From the NCBI GenBank assembly GCA_052169645.1, contig JBQNCA010000008.1, positions 9,478 through 73,477 of the forward strand: a stretch of DNA of 64,000 nt. The letters are read 5' to 3'. The stretch is from JAIKWW01 sp052169645 (GTDB lineage: Bacteria; Bacillota; Clostridia; Peptostreptococcales; Anaerovoracaceae). The notes below the pieces were generated by a model. It did not search any database. It was not told the DNA's origin and saw nothing but the letters and a program-made list of their open reading frames with translations. A program made the translations under genes and the position numbers. Positions 42,776-52,400 of this stretch are shown here, in pieces; positions within the stretch are counted from its first letter, which is position 1; each line of letters begins with the position of its first letter.

Positions 42776-44236
42776 CTAAGACATCCACGGATTGAAGAAA
42801 ATCAGCATATCTATAATAAATGTAGGAATAAGTATGGCACATGACCACGCCATGTAACCGAAAAAGCTCGGCATCTTTATCTTATTTTCTTCCGCTATGG
42901 ATTTAACCATAAAGTTCGGAGCATTACCGATATAGGTATTTGCCCCCATGAATACCGCACCTGCGGAAATTGCAAGCAGCATATGAGGAAGCACATTACC
43001 CACCGTAGTTACAACTATATCTGCACCGGTTTCACCCAAGGCTCCCGCCGTCTGGAGAAATACCAGATATGTAGGCGTGTTGTCGAGGAAGGATGACAGC
43101 ATACCCGTAGCCCAGAACATCTGCCAAGGCTGATCTATTCCGAGTTCACCGCCATGGACACGCAGGAGCGCAAGTGCGGGAACCATTGTTATAAATATTC
43201 CTATAAAGAGCTTTGCAACCTCTTCGATAGGTGCAAATGTAAATTCATTGAGTTCTCTTGTAGACTTCTTTGTAGTCACCATTGAAAGCACAGTTGCAAG
43301 CAAAATTATGCAGCACTGGACGAGTGAAGAATACGGGAATACATAATCGTCAAACAGATGTATTCCCGCACCGTTCGCAAATGCATCAACAGTCTTAGGG
43401 AGTACACCGCTTAGAACTACTCCGAATATTATCATTGCAATAAATATCACATTGTGAGCACCCTCAATGCGAATAGGCTCTTTTTCACCCTTCGCCATGT
43501 CGAGAGGTGAGCGACCTGCCGCTATTTCCTTCTTTACAAAATGACGATCCATGAGTGCAAATACCGTTAAAAGAATTATTGCATTGACTGCCAAAAGCGG
43601 CAGCATGTGTAAGGTCCATGTAAACGGTACACCTCTCTGGAAACCCATGAAGAGAGGCGGATCTCCCAGAGGAGTCAGCGAACCGCCTATATTTGCAATG
43701 AGGAAAATAAAGAATACTATTATGTGAACCTTCTTTTCTCTCCATGCATTCGCTCTGATTACGGGACGAATAAGCAGCATGGCTGAACCTGTAGTCCCGA
43801 TGAAGCTGGACAAAATCGTACCGATGAGAAGCAGAATTATGTTTCCCTTTGTAGTCCCTGCAATAGAGCCTTTTACGGCAATGCCGCCGGCTACTACAAA
43901 CAATCCGAGCAGCAGTATGATAAACGGTATGAAGTCACCCGCAACGGATTCAAGAAGTCTGAACACCGCTTCTCCGCCGCCGTAAGCGATTGCAAACGGA
44001 ATGATAAATACGGCGGACCAACCGAGAGCTACCCAGAGCTGATTTTTTTCCCACCACTCCGCCTTTACAAGCGGGAAAATTGCAATAGAGAGCAACATTC
44101 CCACAAACGGAATAATGCTCCATAGAGGCAGACTTTCATCCACGGTCTCATGCACCGCTTCATTTGCAAATACAGACTGCGCACTTAAAAGCATAAACAT
44201 CACAGCTGCCGCAAATGTAGAAAACACTTTTTTCAT
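42776..44236 (-). CDS. nhaD: NhaD-type sodium:proton antiporter
   Basis: 486 residues with about 12-13 membrane segments, preceded by a signal-like N-terminus (ending SVFANEAVHE). Family blocks include FIGTTGSAMLLIRPVIRAN, IANIGGSLTPLGDPPLFMGF, SFLDNTPTYLVFLQTAG and FMGANTYIGNAPNFMVKSIAEE, which are typical of the NhaD/ArsB ion transporter superfamily. It is expected to export sodium using the proton gradient (or the reverse) at the cytoplasmic membrane. The ATG follows AAGGAGACGTAAATC. A sodium/proline symporter is encoded nearby, fitting an Na+ economy. Confidence 0.93.
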   Translation of the reverse strand: MKKVFSTFAAAVMFMLLSAQSVFANEAVHETVDESLPLWSIIPFVGMLLSIAIFPLVKAEWWEKNQLWVALGWSAVFIIPFAIAYGGGEAVFRLLESVAGDFIPFIILLLGLFVVAGGIAVKGSIAGTTKGNIILLLIGTILSSFIGTTGSAMLLIRPVIRANAWREKKVHIIVFFIFLIANIGGSLTPLGDPPLFMGFQRGVPFTWTLHMLPLLAVNAIILLTVFALMDRHFVKKEIAAGRSPLDMAKGEKEPIRIEGAHNVIFIAMIIFGVVLSGVLPKTVDAFANGAGIHLFDDYVFPYSSLVQCCIILLATVLSMVTTKKSTRELNEFTFAPIEEVAKLFIGIFITMVPALALLRVHGGELGIDQPWQMFWATGMLSSFLDNTPTYLVFLQTAGALGETGADIVVTTVGNVLPHMLLAISAGAVFMGANTYIGNAPNFMVKSIAEENKIKMPSFFGYMAWSCAILIPTFIIDMLIFFNPWMS

Positions 44237-44362
44237 GATTTACGTCTCCTTTTTATATAACGTTTTAAAAATAATTACCGTGATTATTGTATTCATATAG
44301 TTTATAAAGTCAACAATTTTCAAGAATTATTTTTAATAATACAAAATTAAAAATAATTCTTA

Positions 44363-45040
44363 TCAGTCTATAACTGTAACTTTGGAAATTATCGGTTTAT
44401 CCGCATCCGCAACCGTCCCGTTATTATCCTGAACCGGAACCGTATTGCAAAGCTGTTCTATGAGCTGCAATCCTTCCGTTACATGTCCGAATGCGGCATA
44501 TTGTCCGTCATAATAAGAACAGTCGGCAGCGCATATAAAAAATTGAGATCCTGCAGAATCGAAATCCATGCTGCGTGCCATGGAAATAGCACCTGCCGTA
44601 TGCGACAGATTATTATCAACTTCGTTATCTTTAAATTCGCCTTTAATATTGTAACCCGGACCGCCCGTGCCTGTACCGTCCGGATCTCCTCCCTGAATCA
44701 AAGTTCCCGGCAATACACGATGAAAAGTCAATCCGTCATAAAAACCCGACTTTGCAAGCTCACAAAAGTTGGTTACAGTTATAGGTGCTTCATCCGCATC
44801 CAATTCGAGAACTACGGTTCCTAAATCCTTCAGTTCCATGGAAACATGGTGCTTACCGGACAACATTTTATCTGCGTCGAATTGCTTCAAGCCCGCATCC
44901 CGATTTTCATTTTCAGATGAAGCTGAGGAGCTTTCATCATATGGAACAGTTTTATCCTTATCATCGCAGCCTACAAATACAAATAATGCGAGAATTACGG
45001 AAAGTACCGTGCATAAAAATTTAAATCTCTTATTTTTCAT
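44363..45040 (-). CDS. Cyclophilin-type peptidyl-prolyl isomerase lipoprotein
   Basis: 225 residues. The lipoprotein signal ends in FVFVGC. A linker rich in Ser/Asp/Glu is followed by the cyclophilin domain: ITVTNFCELAKSGFYDGLTFHRV, IQGGDPDGTGTGGPGY, GAISMAR (Arg of the active site) and AGSQFFICAAD. It should act as a membrane-attached proline isomerase in the extracytoplasmic space. The ATG has a GGGGG site. It lies between the symporter and antiporter genes but with its own spacing. Confidence 0.94.
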   Translation of the reverse strand: MKNKRFKFLCTVLSVILALFVFVGCDDKDKTVPYDESSSASSENENRDAGLKQFDADKMLSGKHHVSMELKDLGTVVLELDADEAPITVTNFCELAKSGFYDGLTFHRVLPGTLIQGGDPDGTGTGGPGYNIKGEFKDNEVDNNLSHTAGAISMARSMDFDSAGSQFFICAADCSYYDGQYAAFGHVTEGLQLIEQLCNTVPVQDNNGTVADADKPIISKVTVID

Positions 45041-45069
45041 AATTATACCCCCTACATTTTAATTAAAAT

Positions 45070-46605
45070 TTATCTCATGGAAGCGACTTCTTCAAACTGC
45101 CTTACCATTTTTTCGGAAGGCGGCGGTGTGAGAAGGCTTACAACTACAACCATAACAGTGGCAACTATAAACGCAGGCAACAATTCATATATATCCCAAG
45201 CTCCGCCTACAGGTCTTACAAGGAATTTCCAGATAAATACCATAGCTCCGCCTGAAATAACTCCCGCCAAAGCTCCGTAAATATTGGTTCTCTTCCAGAA
45301 AAGTGCAAACAGCACAAGCGGTCCGAATGAAGCTCCGAATCCCGCCCATGCGAAAGATACTATGCGGAATACCGAACTGTCGGGATCTCTTGCAAGAAAT
45401 ATTCCGACTATAGCTATTCCTACGAGAGTCAATCTGGCAATTATCATCTCAGTTCTTGCAGAAACGTTAACCTTAAATACGCCTTTTATAAGATTCTGTG
45501 AAATACTTGATGATGCGGCTAAAAGCTGTGAATCCGCCGTTGACATTGTAGACGCCAAAATCCCTGAAATTATCAGACCTGCAATCAATGCCGCCGGAGC
45601 ACCGTAACTCGCCAAGAGATTTGAGAGCTGCACTATTATCGTTTCGGATGCCGAGCCCTCAAGAGGCTTGATTGCTCCTGCCACGGCAGCTCCGTATCCC
45701 ACTATACCTATCGCCATCGCCGTAAACATGGCGATAAATACCCAAACTGTAGCTATACGTCTGGAAAGAGTCAGCTTTTTGTGATCCTCTATAGCCATAA
45801 AGCGTAAAAGTATATGCGGCATGCCGAAATATCCCAAACCCCATGCAAGCGTTGATACAATAGTAATAAAATTAAAGCTTCGTGATGCTCCCGTAATCGG
45901 GTCATGTACCTTTGTCAGATCGAAATATCCTGCCAAAGCTCTGCCGTTTTCTATAACCTGCTCCACACCTCCTGCAATATTTATGCCGAAAATCAGAATC
46001 ACTATTATAGCAAAGCTCATAATTATGCTCTGTAAAAAATCTGTCGTACTCGCTGCAAGGAACCCTCCAAGCGCTGTATATAAAATGATTACAACTGCAC
46101 TGGCTATCATTGCGAGAAGATAATCTATCCCGAACAGTGAATGAAAAAGCTTGCCGCACGCCGCAAATCCCGATGCCGTATATGGAACAAAAAATATAAT
46201 GATAATAACAGCTGATATGGCTAAAAGAATATTTTTCTTATCTTCAAACCTGTTCGAAAAAAAATCCGGCAGTGTAATAGCATTCCCCGCTTTTTCCGAA
46301 TAATATCGTATGCGTCCGGCAACTATAAGCCAGTTCAGATACGTACCTGCTCCCAGTCCCAAAACAGTCCAGAAAACCTCGGAGCAGCCTGAAAGATATG
46401 CCAAACCGGGTATTCCCATAAGAAGCCAGCTCGACATATCCGAAGCCTCTGCACTCATTGCCGTTACAAAAGGTCCCAGCTTTCTGCCTCCCAAATAAAA
46501 ATCCCCGGTATCGTTATTTTGCTTCGACAACACCCAGCCGATAACAACCATAACCGCAAGATATAAAACAATGGATATTGTCATATAGATTTGTGATGTG
46601 GTCAT
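45070..46605 (-). CDS. putP: Sodium/proline symporter
   Basis: About 511 residues of the SSS (solute:sodium symporter) family with 13 membrane segments. PutP-like blocks include FYLGGRKLGPFVTAMSAEASDMSSWLLMG, GKAGNAITLPDFFSNRF-like text near residue 110, and the sodium-site Ser in GILASTMSTADSQLLAASS. Proline is the likely substrate. The ATG at 46605 has GGAG eight bases upstream; an upstream GTG abuts the Shine-Dalgarno. Confidence 0.93.
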   Translation of the reverse strand: MTTSQIYMTISIVLYLAVMVVIGWVLSKQNNDTGDFYLGGRKLGPFVTAMSAEASDMSSWLLMGIPGLAYLSGCSEVFWTVLGLGAGTYLNWLIVAGRIRYYSEKAGNAITLPDFFSNRFEDKKNILLAISAVIIIIFFVPYTASGFAACGKLFHSLFGIDYLLAMIASAVVIILYTALGGFLAASTTDFLQSIIMSFAIIVILIFGINIAGGVEQVIENGRALAGYFDLTKVHDPITGASRSFNFITIVSTLAWGLGYFGMPHILLRFMAIEDHKKLTLSRRIATVWVFIAMFTAMAIGIVGYGAAVAGAIKPLEGSASETIIVQLSNLLASYGAPAALIAGLIISGILASTMSTADSQLLAASSSISQNLIKGVFKVNVSARTEMIIARLTLVGIAIVGIFLARDPDSSVFRIVSFAWAGFGASFGPLVLFALFWKRTNIYGALAGVISGGAMVFIWKFLVRPVGGAWDIYELLPAFIVATVMVVVVSLLTPPPSEKMVRQFEEVASMR

Positions 46606-47024
46606 GTGATTCACTCCTTCATATAAAAATCACTTTATACCTTTTTTATGTCAGCACTCAGCCTTAATTTCGGCAGACTGTCGTTCAATTATATCACAGA
46701 TATATAACAACGGCACATACTTTTATACCTGTTTCCAAATCCCTCGTTTTTAACTGTCGGGAGAAATTTCTCGCTTCTTAAGTTCTCATAATTCATCATT
46801 ACAAATAAAAAACCGGACGTTTTTGCTTATATTTTTAGATATCATACTATCAGGATTGCAAAAACATCCGGCATATGCCTTCGGCTTTTTATCGTTTATT
46901 CACTTTGTACAATTTTTTAATAGATCGGATTTCAATAATTAACTTACGATTTTAACAATTTATCTTCTCATATAACTTTTATTCTTTTCCGATTCACCCG
47001 TGAATCGGGTTACATGTTTGTAAT
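46606..47024. other. Intergenic region with putP promoter area and sortase terminator
   Basis: A minus-strand TATAAT lies at 46693-46688 without a matching -35. A strong hairpin lies at 46813-46871. A separate perfect hairpin, CCGATTCA (46989-46996), loop CCCG, TGAATCGG (47001-47008), lies just past the sortase stop, without a T-run. No gene is apparent. Confidence 0.5.
46807..46871 (-). terminator. Terminator downstream of the sortase gene
   Basis: CCGGACGTTTTTGC (46813-46826) and GCAAAAACATCCGG (46858-46871) pair with one G-U wobble on the minus strand. T6 follows on that strand (plus A6 at 46807-46812). Confidence 0.75.
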
Positions 47025-47717
47025 CTATTTAAAATCACAGCGCAGAGCTATTCTATATTTCCCGCCGAAAGTACAGGTGAACAGGGTCAAATCCCATTCT
47101 CCTTCTTCCATACGCTGAACCTCATGCATTTCCATAGTCTCTATGTTCTTTACAACATAACTGAAGGTATGTCCGTCAACATCGGTAAATTTCACCTCGG
47201 CACCCTCTCCAAGAAGCTTTATCCCTCTGAAATGGGTCTTATAGTTGTGTCCCGCTATTATAAGATTACCGTCATATACCGAGCCTTTGTATCTGCACGG
47301 AGAAATTTTGGAAAGCTCATCACTCCACTCCGACTGTACCGGCAGCTTAAGGTCAAGCGACGGTATTTCCACCGTCCCGATATAATTTAAGCCGTCTATT
47401 GTCACATAAGGCATTTCCCCTGTTCCCAGATATTTAGGATCTATCTGCGACATAGGATCTTCATTCTCAGGTATTTTTTCCTGAATTTTAGTATATGTCA
47501 CGGCTGCATCCCGTCCTGCTCTCATATCCTGCATATAATTAAATATAAAAAGTCCTGCGGCTGATACAAAAGCAAGCATTCCCACAGCTATAAGAATTAA
47601 TCCTATTTTACTGCTCCTGCCGTGCTTTACGGGCACTTCAGCAGCCGTTGATACAGCGGGAATTTTCTGATTTTCTATTTCTGCACCGTTTACAATTTCC
47701 TTTTCTTTTTCATCCAT
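47025..47717 (-). CDS. Sortase (transpeptidase)
   Basis: 230 residues: an N-terminal cytoplasmic part, one membrane segment at about 38-60, then the sortase beta barrel. The catalytic His is in IIAGHNYKTHF, Cys in TLFTCTFGG and Arg in RIALRC. Class D-like by length and topology, but I would not fix the class. No LPxTG-type sorting signal was seen in any protein of the window; the SLH proteins here attach differently. The ATG follows an AGGAGAGG site. The gene is alone on its transcript. Confidence 0.92.
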   Translation of the reverse strand: MDEKEKEIVNGAEIENQKIPAVSTAAEVPVKHGRSSKIGLILIAVGMLAFVSAAGLFIFNYMQDMRAGRDAAVTYTKIQEKIPENEDPMSQIDPKYLGTGEMPYVTIDGLNYIGTVEIPSLDLKLPVQSEWSDELSKISPCRYKGSVYDGNLIIAGHNYKTHFRGIKLLGEGAEVKFTDVDGHTFSYVVKNIETMEMHEVQRMEEGEWDLTLFTCTFGGKYRIALRCDFK

Positions 47718-47862
47718 ATCTTTTTCCTCTCCTAAGTATATTTTTAATGATACATCATTTTTTAATTAAATTGCACTCGTCATTTATTATATCGTCATTT
47801 TTATAAAATTTCTTCAAAATGTTTTACAACTTTTTAAAATTGCTTTTATTTTTTTCATATAT

Positions 47863-47931
47863 CGACAATTCGCCTCTTTATTTTCAGATTTATTTTACAG
47901 TTCTATTTTCGACAATTACCTCTTTATTTTC
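47863..47931. repeat. Direct repeat upstream of an aminotransferase gene
   Basis: CGACAATTCGCCTCTTTATT continues as TTC at 47863-47885; the second copy at 47910-47931 differs by CG to AC with one base lost. Start-to-start distance is 47 bases. It lies 77-145 bases before the start of the gene at 48008, where a promoter or operator is expected. Confidence 0.75.
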
Positions 47932-48007
47932 TATTGCTTTACTTATTTCACAGGCTTATAATTTGATGTAATATATATGAGGTTTGTAAACTACGGAGGG
48001 AATGTTT

Positions 48008-49252
48008 ATGAAATATATTTTCGCACAGGGAAACAACAGGGAAATCACGGGTAAAGATAAAATCTTCGGTATCAGTCGACTCGCAAAAGCTGCCATCGCC
48101 CGTGACGGCAAGGAAAATGTTATAAATGCCACCATAGGTGCGCTTCTGGATGATAACGGCGATCTAATAGTTCTTTCCTCCGTGGTAGATATCCTTCACA
48201 ACATGTCTCCTGCAGATTTCGCCGAATATGCACCTATTGCCGGAACTTCTGAATTCCTCGACGTAATCGGGCAGGCGGCTTTCGGCAATCATATGCCTGA
48301 CGGATATATGGAAGCCTGCGCCACTCCCGGAGGTACCGGCACTATCAGAAATACCATAGCTAATTATTCACGACCGGGAGATAAGGTTCTGACCTCCGAC
48401 TGGCATTGGAGTCCTTATCAGGTTATCGCCTCCGAAATAGGGCGTTCCGTAACAACATATAAGATGTTTGAGGAAGATGATAATTTCAATTTCAGAGGAT
48501 TCGAGGAAAAAATTTCCGAGCTTCTGAAGGAGCAGGATCAGCTGGTTATCCTTTTCAATGCACCTGCTCACAATCCTACAGGCTTTTCCCCTTCAGACAG
48601 CGATTGGGACAGAATAATTGAAATTTTAAAGCGCTGTGCTGCCGACGGCAAGCGTATAACTTTCTTCCTCGATATCGCATATATAGATTTTGCGGGAGAT
48701 TCGGACAAGGCTCGTGAGTTTCTTCCGAAATTCGGGAGGCTTCCCGAAAACATTCTCACGATATGCGGATTCAGCGCTTCCAAAGGTTTTACTCTATACG
48801 GCATGAGAACCGGAGCTATGCTTTGCATCACTCCTAACAAGGAAATTGCCGAGGAGTTCAAAAGAGTTACAGCCTTCTCAAGCAGAGGCTCCTGGTCAAA
48901 CTGTTCAAGAGCCGGACAGACTACGATAGCAAGAATTTTCAATGACGAAATCCTGCTTAAAAAAGTATTTGATGAGCGTAAGCAATATGAAATTCTTTTA
49001 AAAGACAGATGCGACGCTTTCCGTAAAGCTGCCGCGGAAGCGAATCTTAAAACCTGTCCTTTCAACGGAGGCTTTTTCGTAACGGTACCTTGTGACAATG
49101 ACGATGATGTAAATGCCCTTCTCTGCGACCAAAACATATTCGGCATAGCAATAGGCGGCGGCATTCGCATAGCTGTAGCCGCAATCAGCGAGGATGCCTG
49201 CAGACGCATTCCCTCAAACATCGCAGCCGCCATCAAAAAAATTAACGGTTAA
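48008..49252 (+). CDS. Class I/II pyridoxal-phosphate aminotransferase
   Basis: About 414 residues of the fold-type I aminotransferases related to aspartate or aromatic aminotransferases. Blocks: ATPGGTGTIRNTIANY, the DWHWSPY substrate region, FNAPAHNPTGFSP, LDIAYIDFAGD and the PLP-lysine region GFSASKGFTLYGMRTGAM. The substrate is not clear. The ATG at 48008 lies seven bases after GGAGGG; an ATG at 48002 is only one base after it. The gene is alone and converges on the giant surface protein gene through a shared terminator. Confidence 0.92.
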   Translation: MKYIFAQGNNREITGKDKIFGISRLAKAAIARDGKENVINATIGALLDDNGDLIVLSSVVDILHNMSPADFAEYAPIAGTSEFLDVIGQAAFGNHMPDGYMEACATPGGTGTIRNTIANYSRPGDKVLTSDWHWSPYQVIASEIGRSVTTYKMFEEDDNFNFRGFEEKISELLKEQDQLVILFNAPAHNPTGFSPSDSDWDRIIEILKRCAADGKRITFFLDIAYIDFAGDSDKAREFLPKFGRLPENILTICGFSASKGFTLYGMRTGAMLCITPNKEIAEEFKRVTAFSSRGSWSNCSRAGQTTIARIFNDEILLKKVFDERKQYEILLKDRCDAFRKAAAEANLKTCPFNGGFFVTVPCDNDDDVNALLCDQNIFGIAIGGGIRIAVAAISEDACRRIPSNIAAAIKKING

Positions 49253-49344
49253 AATTGTCAAATATATTGTAAAATACGTATCGACATCTATGTACGAATA
49301 TTCTTCAATAACCGTTAAAATTGCGAGTATATTATAAAAACTTT

Positions 49345-49392
49345 AAAAGCTCAGGAACGCTGCGATAAAGTTCGCATCCGCCCTGAGCTTTT
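49345..49392. terminator. Bidirectional terminator between aminotransferase and giant surface protein genes
   Basis: AAAAGCTCAGG (49345-49355) and CCTGAGCTTTT (49382-49392) are complementary and are flanked by A/T runs on both sides. A smaller TGCGA/TCGCA stem lies in the loop. It serves two convergent genes. Confidence 0.85.
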
Positions 49393-49433
49393 TATAAGCT
49401 GAATTTTATTGAAATTAAATATTTTCGCCTTCG

Positions 49434-52400
49434 TTATTCATCCATAAGTTTGCAAAAGCGCATCAATATCGTTGCAATCTGAGCCCTGCTTGCATTTCCT
49501 TGAGGCTCAAGTCTGTTTCCGTCAACACCGTTAATAATATTATTTGCACTCATCCAGCACATAGCTTCATAAGCATAAGCCGATACCTTTGCCGAATCCG
49601 CATAATTAAGCTGAGATGCTTTTTTATCACCGGATACCTTACCTTTATAATTCGCATACCTATAAAGAACAACTGCAAGCTGCTCTCTGCTCAATTCGGC
49701 ATTAGGCGAGAAAACATCCTTTGTCGTACCTGTAACGATGCCGTTAGCTGCCGCCCAATTAACCGGTTCACTATACCAGCTTCCGGCAGGTATATCGGAG
49801 AATTTGTTATTCAAGCTGTTCGGACTTCCGTCGAGCCTGTGCAGCATAGTCACTATCATAGCACGAGTAGTCGGTGCGGAAGGTGCAAATTCTCCATTTC
49901 CGACGCCCTTCATCAAGCCTTTATTTATCGTATAAGAAACGCCTTCTGCATACCATGCTCCCGGTCTAACATCATTGAAGCTCGTGGTAGTTGAATTATT
50001 ATTTTCGTTTTTTGTATCAGGCTTGTCGGAATTAATTACTTCCTTATCGGGGAGCTTTCTCTGATTGCTTTGATTACTTGAAGAAGATGAGCCTGTTGAA
50101 CGAGGTTCCGATTCTGATGAGTTGTTTTTCAATTCACCGGAAATCAAAGCATATGTTCCATTGGCATCAGCCTGTACAAAGATTCTTTTGCCCAATCTCG
50201 TAAATGTCAATTCTTTTGCATCGCCGTCTGCAATCTGCACAAAGTGCAAATTGTTTAAAGCCGCCTGCTCTGCGGATATCCCGACAGAAAGGGTGATTTT
50301 TCCGCTTCCGTTATATGCATTACCGTTTCTGCTCATATTAAGTCCGACCGAATATACGTTTTTAATATCTTTATATTTATTCTCTATACTCGACTTAATG
50401 TCCGCAGCTCCCGAACGGTCTTCAATCACAGCCTTTATAGACGAAGTATCATCACCCTTTCGGGTCAGATTTTGAACATCCTCTACAATGATATCTATAT
50501 TCTCCGCCTTTTCCGTATTGAACTGTATAAAACGCAAGCTGTTGGCGTCAGCATAATCCTTTACTGCTCCGTTCGCCGCATCACTGAAAATGATGACATC
50601 CGCATTGTTATTTTCTACAATTTTATTTCCGATTGATTGTATGCTTGAAGGAATGAACAATCCTCCGAGCACATATTTTTCAGGATACCACTTACTGCCT
50701 ATAAGCGCTTTGTCACCTAATTTCTCAATAGCTTCCGGCAAGGTGACATATGTTATATTTTTCCACAAAGCACAAGCTTCATTTCCTATTTCGGTAATTC
50801 CGGAAGGAAAATACACATGCTCCATTTCAGCTACATTAATAGCGGAACGCTCAATTTTTTTAACCGTGTCCGGTAAAACAATGCCGTTCATATTCGTTCC
50901 GTAGAAAGTAAATTCCAATATTTCGGTAATTCCGTTCGGAACCGTTATAATTTCATTTCGATTTTCAGGGAATGCATCTCCGCCGCTCTCCGCAAAAGCA
51001 TGACTGCCGATATAAGTTACCGTAGACGGGATTTTAGGAAGCCATTTTTCCATATGCCAGAATGCCCCCTGCTCTATTCTCTCCAATCCCTCAGGCAATA
51101 CCATTTCAGTTATTTCTTCATCATAATGAAACGCATTCGACTTGACTGTCTTTAAAGTAGACGGAAGCTTGACTTTTTCCAATTTGAAGCACATAAAGAA
51201 TGCGTAATCATCAATAGTCGTAACACCTTCCTGTACCTCAGCTTCCCTCAGTGCACGAGGGCAGAAATGAAATATGCTTCCATCCTTTGAATACAATAAT
51301 CCGTTCACACTCTTATAAACTTCATTATCGGCATCTACATCTATTCGCACCATTTTATCGGCGCCGGTGTCGTTCTGTCCCTCCTGGAACATATCCTGAA
51401 CATAGTTTTTCCCGAGCTTTCTAACGCTGGCGGGAATTTTCATATCCGACAGTTCTCTGCAATTATGGAAAGCGAACTTGTCCACTGTCAAAGTGCCTTC
51501 CGGAAGAGTAACCGTTGTCAACGGAGTTGATGCAAAAGCACCTTCCTTTATTTTCTGAAGATTTACAGGCAAGGTCACATCGGTCAGCCCTGCATTGGAA
51601 AAAGCTTCCTTTCCTACGGCAGTCACTTTATCGTTAAATTCAAAATTCGCAAGAGTTGTGCAGCTTGCAAATGCCTTCTCGGGAACTTCCGCAACATCAG
51701 CATTCCATACAACATTGCTCAGCTCCTTGCATCCGTAAAAAACGGATGAACCCACTGCCGTCACACTTGCAGGGATATTGACACTTTTTAATGCACTGCA
51801 TTTGTAAAAAGCTTTATTCCCTATATTTTCAATGCCCTCGGAGAGAGTGATTTGTGTCAGGTGTTCGCAATCTTCAAAAGCGCTGTTCCCTATATTCTTT
51901 ATATGTCCCGGAATAACCGCCGATTCAAAATTCACACCTTTGAATGCTTCTTCCGCTATTCCGGTTACCGTCGAACCGTTTACCGTTTCAGGAACGGTAA
52001 TATTAGTATCTTCTCCGATATATCCCGTAATGAGTCCTTCACTGTTTATTTTAAAATCGCTCAAAGACGGATCTTTCGTGACATGCACGGTACATATAGC
52101 CTTTATTCCGTCTGCCGTACGTGCGACTATATTCACTTCTCCCTGTCTGACAGCTGTCACAAGTCCCGTGTTGCTGACCGTGGCTATATTTGTATTATCC
52201 GAGTACCAAGTCACTGCAGCGAAAGTTGTATCGGAAGGACTTACCGTTGCCGACAGCTGCTTTGTCGCTTCAATATACAGATTGCAGTCAGTTTCGTTTA
52301 AGGATATATTATCTCCCTTTTTATATCCGGTATCATCCAACCATGTGAGCTTGTTGCCGCTTTTAACAGCCATTTTGTCAAAGTATTCCTTTGCGGTTGA

